A stretch of 42,295 bases of DNA from Candidatus Kappaea frigidicola. Lineage in GTDB: Bacteria; Omnitrophota; Gorgyraeia; JAGLLT01. Below the pieces are notes generated by a model that worked only from the letters and a program-made list of their open reading frames with translations, made no database searches and was not told the origin of the DNA. Of the stretch, positions 38,246 through 42,295 are shown piece after piece. Every line of letters begins with the position of its first letter. The stretch's first letter is position 1. Position numbers and translations under genes: made by a program. The stretch spans positions 1 to 42,295 of the forward strand of contig JAVCCI010000027.1 of the NCBI GenBank assembly GCA_030765555.1, in the 5' to 3' direction.

Positions 38246-39502
38246 ATGAAGTATGATATCAAAGATATTAAACTTGCTAAAAAGGGGAAATTAAGGATTG
38301 AGTGGGCAGAAGAGCGCATGCCTGTATTGAAGTTAATTAGAAATAGATTTAAGAAAGAAAAGCCTCTTAAAGGCACAACGATTGCTTGTTGTCTGCATGT
38401 TACTACAGAAACAGCTAATTTAGCCATTACTTTAAAAGAGGGTGGTGCTAATGTATATGTTTGTGCTTCTAATCCTTTAAGTACTCAGGATGATGTAACG
38501 GCATCTTTGGTTAAGGATTATAAAATACCAACTTTTGCCATAACGGGAGAGGATAATAAGACATATTATTCACACATTAATGCTGTTTTAGATGTGAAAC
38601 CAAATATTACTATGGATGATGGTGCAGACCTTGTATCAACCATTCATAAAAAAAGACAGAATTTAGTTAAACATATTTTAGCTGGCACAGAAGAGACCAC
38701 AACAGGTGTTATTAGATTAAGAAGTTTGCAAGACACAGGTCTTTTAATGTTTCCTGTATTTGCTATTAATGATGCCCAAACAAAGCATTTTTTTGATAAT
38801 CGCTATGGAACTGGACAATCAACCATTGATGGCATTTTAAGAGCAACTAATGTTCTTTTATCAGGAACAAAATTTGTTGTTGGTGGATATGGTTGGTGTG
38901 GTAGGGGTGTTGCTATGCGAGCCGAAGGTATGGGCGCTAATGTTATTGTCTGTGAAGTAGACCCTCTAAAGGCTCTTGAAGCCTTAATGGACGGATATGA
39001 TGTTATGCCGATGGAGAAAGCAGCTCAAGTTGGAGATATTTTTCTCTCAACTACTGGAGATATGCATGTAATTGATGTGAAGCATTTTAAGAAAATGAAA
39101 GATGGTGCTATTGTTGCTAACTCAGGGCATTTTGATGTTGAAATTAATATACCTGGCTTGAAGAAAATAAGTAAAGCAAAAAGACGCATTAAAGAGTTTG
39201 TAGATGAATATACTCTTAGAAGTGGCAAGAGGATAAATATACTCGGAGAAGGTAGATTAATAAATCTAGCTGCAGCTGAAGGTCATCCGGCTAGTGTTAT
39301 GGATATGAGTTTTGCTAATCAGGCTCTAACTTCTGAGTTTATTAAAAAGAATTATAAAAAACTCAATAAGGAAGTTTATCGAGTACCAGTTAGAATCGAT
39401 GAAAATGTAGCCAAATTGAAGTTAAAAGCTATAGGTATTAAAATAGATACTCTTACTAAAGAACAAAGAGAATATTTGGCTTCATGGCACATAGGAACAT
39501 AA
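38246..39502 (+). CDS. ahcY: Adenosylhomocysteinase
   Basis: A 418-residue NAD-dependent enzyme splitting S-adenosylhomocysteine into adenosine and homocysteine. It has 'GTTIACCLHVTTETANLAIT' (substrate site), 'VCASNPLSTQDDVTASL', 'GTEETTTGVIRLRSL', 'FDNRYGTGQSTIDGILRATN', the NAD fold 'VVGGYGWCGRGVAMRAEGMG', 'NSGHFDVEI', and 'AEGHPASVMDMSFANQALT'. The C-terminus ends 'YLASWHIGT', the short form without the KPDHYRY tail of many other AHCYs. ATG 38246 is chosen because GAAGGGA lies 7 bases upstream; the in-frame GTG at 38207 would read repeat-adjacent sequence. Confidence 0.96.
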   Translation: MKYDIKDIKLAKKGKLRIEWAEERMPVLKLIRNRFKKEKPLKGTTIACCLHVTTETANLAITLKEGGANVYVCASNPLSTQDDVTASLVKDYKIPTFAITGEDNKTYYSHINAVLDVKPNITMDDGADLVSTIHKKRQNLVKHILAGTEETTTGVIRLRSLQDTGLLMFPVFAINDAQTKHFFDNRYGTGQSTIDGILRATNVLLSGTKFVVGGYGWCGRGVAMRAEGMGANVIVCEVDPLKALEALMDGYDVMPMEKAAQVGDIFLSTTGDMHVIDVKHFKKMKDGAIVANSGHFDVEINIPGLKKISKAKRRIKEFVDEYTLRSGKRINILGEGRLINLAAAEGHPASVMDMSFANQALTSEFIKKNYKKLNKEVYRVPVRIDENVAKLKLKAIGIKIDTLTKEQREYLASWHIGT

Positions 39503-39506
39503 AAAA

Positions 39507-39806
39507 CAGGATTAAGGATTAAGGCGCTCACCATCGACAAGCTGACGGTGAGCTCTAAGGATTAAGTTAAAAACAAGAAATAAGATACAAGTTACAAGAA
39601 ACAAGATATACCCTAACGGGCACAGGCAAACAATTTCCAATAATCAATAATCAATCATCAAACAGTTTCTCTTGTTTGATTTTAACTTGGTTATTCGAAT
39701 TTGGTCATTGGTTATTATTTGGTTATTGTTTCTTGTCCCTTGGTTATTTTTTTATCCGCTAAACGCTAAAAAAATAGATTGAGCGAATGCGAACGTCTTA
39801 ATTTTT
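39507..39806. repeat. Dispersed intergenic repeat between ahcY and pfkA
   Basis: No gene is visible in this 323-base spacer. The left end AGGATTAAGGATTAAGGCGC (with CGCTCACC...GGTGAGC pairing) starts 4 bases after the ahcY stop. ACAAGTTACAAGAAACAAGA words, a short AAACAAG-type dyad (about 39659-39678) and tracts of TTGGTTATT follow. These are the reverse complement of the AATAACCAA words seen at 20940. The right end is GATTGAGCGAATGCGAACGTCTTAAT. Confidence 0.8.
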
Positions 39807-39825
39807 ACTAAGGTATGGTGAAGCA

Positions 39826-40797
39826 ATGAGAAAAATAAAGAGGATAGGTGTTATTACAAGTGGCGGAGATTGCTCAGGGATGAATGCTGCTTTGCGCAGT
39901 GTTGTTCGTTGTGCTATTTATAATAATATTGAGGTTGTTGGTTTTTATAATGCTTATGCTGGTTTGATTAGGAATGAATGTATAAAAATGACACGTCGTT
40001 CAGTTAGTAATATAGTTGGTCGAGGAGGTACTATATTAAAAACTGAGAGATTTGAAAAATTCAGAGAAAAAAAGTGGCAAAAAAAAGCCGTTACTGTTCT
40101 TAAAAAGAATAAAATTGATGCCTTAGTTGTTATTGGAGGTAATGGTTCTTTTGCTGCTGCCCACACATTAAGTAAAGATTGGGGCATAAAAACCATAGGG
40201 ATACCAGCGACGATTGATAATGATGTGAATGGCTCAGATTATGCTGTGGGTACCTTTACAGCTGTAAATGTAGCCTTAGAAGCGATTGATAAAATTAGAG
40301 ATACGGCTACAAGTATGGAACGGATTTTTGTGGTAGAAATTATGGGGCGCAAAGAAGGTTATATTGCTTCTTTGGTGGGTTTGGCTGGGGGAGCTGAAGA
40401 CATTCTTTTACCAGAAATGCCTGTTCATTTAGATGAGATGTGTCAGGATATTAAGGATGGTCGCAAGAGAGGCAAAAAAAGTTGGATAATCGTTGTTGCT
40501 GAAGGAGCTGGTAAAGCTCATGATGTGGCTGATGCAATTTCTTTAAAAACTAATTTTGAGACTAGAGTAGTAGTGTTGGGTCATGTACAACGTGGTGGAG
40601 TCCCGAGTGCTTTTGATAGATCTTTGGCTTCTCGCTTTGGAGCTAAAGCTATAGAACTTCTTCTTGCAGGAAAAACAGACAAAACTACTGCAATTCAAGC
40701 CAACGAAATCATTTCAGTATCTCTGACAACCGCAATCAAACCAATCAAAAAAAATAATACAGAAATATATAAATTAACTCGTATTTTAGCTACCTAA
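39826..40797 (+). CDS. pfkA: 6-phosphofructokinase (PfkA family)
   Basis: A 323-residue PFK that phosphorylates fructose 6-phosphate. 'GVITSGGDCSGMNAALRSVV' is the nucleotide loop; 'PATIDNDVNGSDYAVGTFTA' holds the catalytic Asp131 and Asp133; 'VEIMGRKEGYIASLVGLAGG' and 'VLGHVQRGGVPSAFDR' bind the sugar phosphate. The usual G-G-D-G-S is G-G-N-G-S here (Asn106); the residue after it is Gly, as in ATP-dependent rather than PPi-dependent enzymes. The change from Asp to Asn at a magnesium-binding position is notable but does not by itself mean inactivity. There is only a weak ribosome site, downstream of a repeat. Confidence 0.93.
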   Translation: MRKIKRIGVITSGGDCSGMNAALRSVVRCAIYNNIEVVGFYNAYAGLIRNECIKMTRRSVSNIVGRGGTILKTERFEKFREKKWQKKAVTVLKKNKIDALVVIGGNGSFAAAHTLSKDWGIKTIGIPATIDNDVNGSDYAVGTFTAVNVALEAIDKIRDTATSMERIFVVEIMGRKEGYIASLVGLAGGAEDILLPEMPVHLDEMCQDIKDGRKRGKKSWIIVVAEGAGKAHDVADAISLKTNFETRVVVLGHVQRGGVPSAFDRSLASRFGAKAIELLLAGKTDKTTAIQANEIISVSLTTAIKPIKKNNTEIYKLTRILAT

Positions 40798-40823
40798 ATT
40801 TTTTAATAAAAAGGAGTTCTAAA

Positions 40824-42212
40824 ATGTTATTTTCCAGGGTTGGTGAAGTGTTATCATCCATAGAAGGCGTACTTTTGGTTGCTGAAAATGAAGTAAAAGT
40901 TTTAGATGAGATGAAATTAAAGGATGAGCTTATTGAGAGTTTGGTCTATAACGCAGCTCTTTGCGAGAATGAGGATATAAAAGAGCTTTCTTGTTGGTTA
41001 ATTCGAAGTGCGGCTGAAGAATTAGGCATTGTTTGTTCTTCAATTCAAGGGTTGTATGAAGCTCGAGGTAGAGAAGAGTATAAGGATATGAGTGTTCCAG
41101 CAGTTAATTTAAGGGGTTTGACTTTTGATTTATCGCGGGCTCTTTTCAGATGCGGTCTTAAAAATAATTCACTGAGCTTTATTTTTGAAATAGCTAAATC
41201 AGAAATAGCTTATACTATGCAAGCTCCCTCTGAATATAGTGCAGTTATATTAGCTGCTGCTATAAAAGAAGGTTATAGGGGGCCGGTTTTTATTCAGGCA
41301 GACCACGTTCAAGTTAAAAGTAAAAATTTTATTGAAGATAGAGCTAAAGAAATAAACCTTTTAAAAGGTGTAATAAAAGAAGAATTAGATGCTGGATTTT
41401 ATAATATCGATATAGATTCTTCAACTTTAGTTGATCTTGATAAGCCAACTATAGATGAGCAACAAACTCATAACTATGAAGTTGCAGCAGAGCTTACCGA
41501 TTATATAAGAAATAATCAGCCGGCTGGAATTGAAGTATCAATTGGGGGAGAAATAGGTGAGGTTGGTTCTAAAAATTCTACTCCTGAAGAATTGAAGGCC
41601 TTTATGAATGGCTATAATAAAAAGCTTAAAGAAATCAATGCAAATGGCAAGGGTATAAGTAAGATAAGTGTTCAGACAGGCACTTCTCATGGAGGTGTCG
41701 TTTTAGCTGATGGCAGTGTGGCTGAGGTTAAAGTAGATTTTGATACCTTAGAGACGCTTTCAAGAATGGCTCGAGAAGATTATGGTTTGGGGGGAGCAGT
41801 TCAACATGGAGCTTCTACTTTGCCAAAGGAAGCGTTTAACAAGTTTGCCAAAACTGAAACTTTAGAAGTTCACTTAGCTACTGGTTTTCAAAATACAGTT
41901 TATGAAAGTAAAAATTTGCCTGATGGGCTTAAAAAAGATATTTACGATTATTTAAAGGCTGAATTAGCTTCCCAGAGAAAAGAGGGACAAACGGATGAGC
42001 AGTTTATATATAGCCTCAGAAAAAAGGGATTTGGGCCTTTCAAGAAAGCGTTTATGGATTTAGCTCAGAATATTAAAGATGATATTAGTGCGGAAGTAGA
42101 GGCGGAATTTGATTTTATTTTTAAACAAATGAATGCTATTAATAATAAGGAACTTGTTTTAAAGAATGTAGAGTTAATTAAGAGTAAAACTACTTGCCCG
42201 GTATCAATTTAG
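40824..42212 (+). CDS. Class II fructose-bisphosphate aldolase-like protein with N-terminal extension
   Basis: A 462-residue protein. Residues about 90-440 follow the zinc-dependent class II aldolase pattern: 'SVPAVNLRGLTFDLSRALF', 'GPVFIQADHVQVK' (the D-H metal/substrate block), 'ELDAGFYNIDIDSSTL', 'IEVSIGGEIGEVGSKNSTPE', 'VQTGTSHGGVVLADG' and 'AVQHGASTLP'. The first ~90 residues are a helical extension not present in typical FBAs (about 300-360 residues). The likely role is cleaving fructose 1,6-bisphosphate next to pfkA; a tagatose-bisphosphate or other ketose-bisphosphate substrate is possible. AAGGAG lies 8 bases upstream, and the gene starts 26 bases after pfkA. Confidence 0.88.
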   Translation: MLFSRVGEVLSSIEGVLLVAENEVKVLDEMKLKDELIESLVYNAALCENEDIKELSCWLIRSAAEELGIVCSSIQGLYEARGREEYKDMSVPAVNLRGLTFDLSRALFRCGLKNNSLSFIFEIAKSEIAYTMQAPSEYSAVILAAAIKEGYRGPVFIQADHVQVKSKNFIEDRAKEINLLKGVIKEELDAGFYNIDIDSSTLVDLDKPTIDEQQTHNYEVAAELTDYIRNNQPAGIEVSIGGEIGEVGSKNSTPEELKAFMNGYNKKLKEINANGKGISKISVQTGTSHGGVVLADGSVAEVKVDFDTLETLSRMAREDYGLGGAVQHGASTLPKEAFNKFAKTETLEVHLATGFQNTVYESKNLPDGLKKDIYDYLKAELASQRKEGQTDEQFIYSLRKKGFGPFKKAFMDLAQNIKDDISAEVEAEFDFIFKQMNAINNKELVLKNVELIKSKTTCPVSI

Positions 42213-42232
42213 TATAAAATATTTATTTATCT

Positions 42233-42295
42233 TTATTTTGATGTTTTTGAAAGCATGATGAGACCAGCAATTGAAAATATTATATTTGCCAGCCA
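42233..42295 (-). CDS. C-terminal end of a membrane protein, possibly LptF/LptG
   Basis: On the minus strand an open frame enters from the right edge and ends at 42233: 20 residues, WLANIIFSIAGLIMLSKTSK, then TAA. The W-L-x-N-I-x-F pattern followed by a hydrophobic helix and a short basic tail resembles the C-terminus of LptF/LptG permeases, which would complete the Lpt system coded at 28929-30486. The fragment is too short for certainty. It converges on the aldolase gene with 20 bases between the stops and no visible terminator. Confidence 0.4.
   Translation of the reverse strand, partial: WLANIIFSIAGLIMLSKTSK

Overview
The window is AT-rich, almost entirely plus-strand, densely coding bacterial DNA. 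It comes from a Gram-negative (LPS-making) organism: there are genes for lipid A acylation, the whole Kdo branch, ADP-heptose kinase, many LPS-core glycosyltransferases and the Lpt export machinery. Several traits resemble genomes of Candidatus Omnitrophota (former OP3): runs of small prepilin-like proteins, domain fusions of LPS enzymes, aminoacyl-tRNA synthetases lacking accessory domains, and intergenic repeats built on variants of 'AGGATTAAG'. That assignment is inference; no 16S rRNA gene is present.

Layout. (1) 1-865: end of coaC and complete coaB (coenzyme A). (2) 866-2372: three small prepilin-like genes, with a perfect-consensus promoter in front of the first and terminators after the second and third. 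(3) 2466-3954: a LAGLIDADG endonuclease gene that runs into tRNA-Cys, then tRNA-Leu and tRNA-Val, each of the latter two followed by the same hairpin repeat, plus dispersed repeats. (4) 3955-10772: thrS-infC-rpmI-rplT-(coiled-coil ORF)-pheS-pheT, the classical translation cluster, with infC starting at ATT. (5) 10783-12384: a probable 6S RNA with promoter and U-tract directly in front of rarA. (6) 12442-23230: lpxK, an LpxL-ELM1 fusion, a GT4-GT9 fusion, one GT4 and four GT9 glycosyltransferases. (7) 23244-30486: hldE1 kinase, kdsB, pyrG, kdsA, kdsD, kdsC, an LptC-LptA fusion lipoprotein and lptB, mostly overlapping or nearly touching. (8) 30487-36854: a spacer of consecutive hairpins, then hpf, ptsN, yvcK, ptsH, ptsI, a phosphoglucose/phosphomannose isomerase and a sugar-phosphate nucleotidyltransferase. 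(9) 36857-42212: metK, ahcY, pfkA and a class II aldolase-like gene separated by dispersed repeats. (10) the last 63 bases hold the end of a minus-strand gene that resembles LptF/LptG.

How the genes fit together. KdsD, KdsA, KdsC and KdsB make CMP-Kdo, and PyrG in the same operon supplies CTP. LpxK and the LpxL-like protein finish Kdo-lipid A, the GT9/GT4 enzymes extend the core with heptose and other sugars, and LptC/A, LptB (and possibly the LptF/G end at the right edge) export the product. HPr, Enzyme I and PtsN without any sugar permease, next to YvcK, look like a regulatory phosphorelay linking carbon state to envelope synthesis. MetK and AhcY form part of the methyl cycle; PfkA and the aldolase are glycolytic.

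The least explained parts are non-coding: terminal-inverted-repeat elements that bracket tRNA-Val and a 45-codon ORF, a hairpin repeat that begins inside the CCA ends of two tRNAs, two palindrome families that occur together in two distant spacers, a promoter that points straight into a terminator before lpxK, and an apparently leaderless hldE1.
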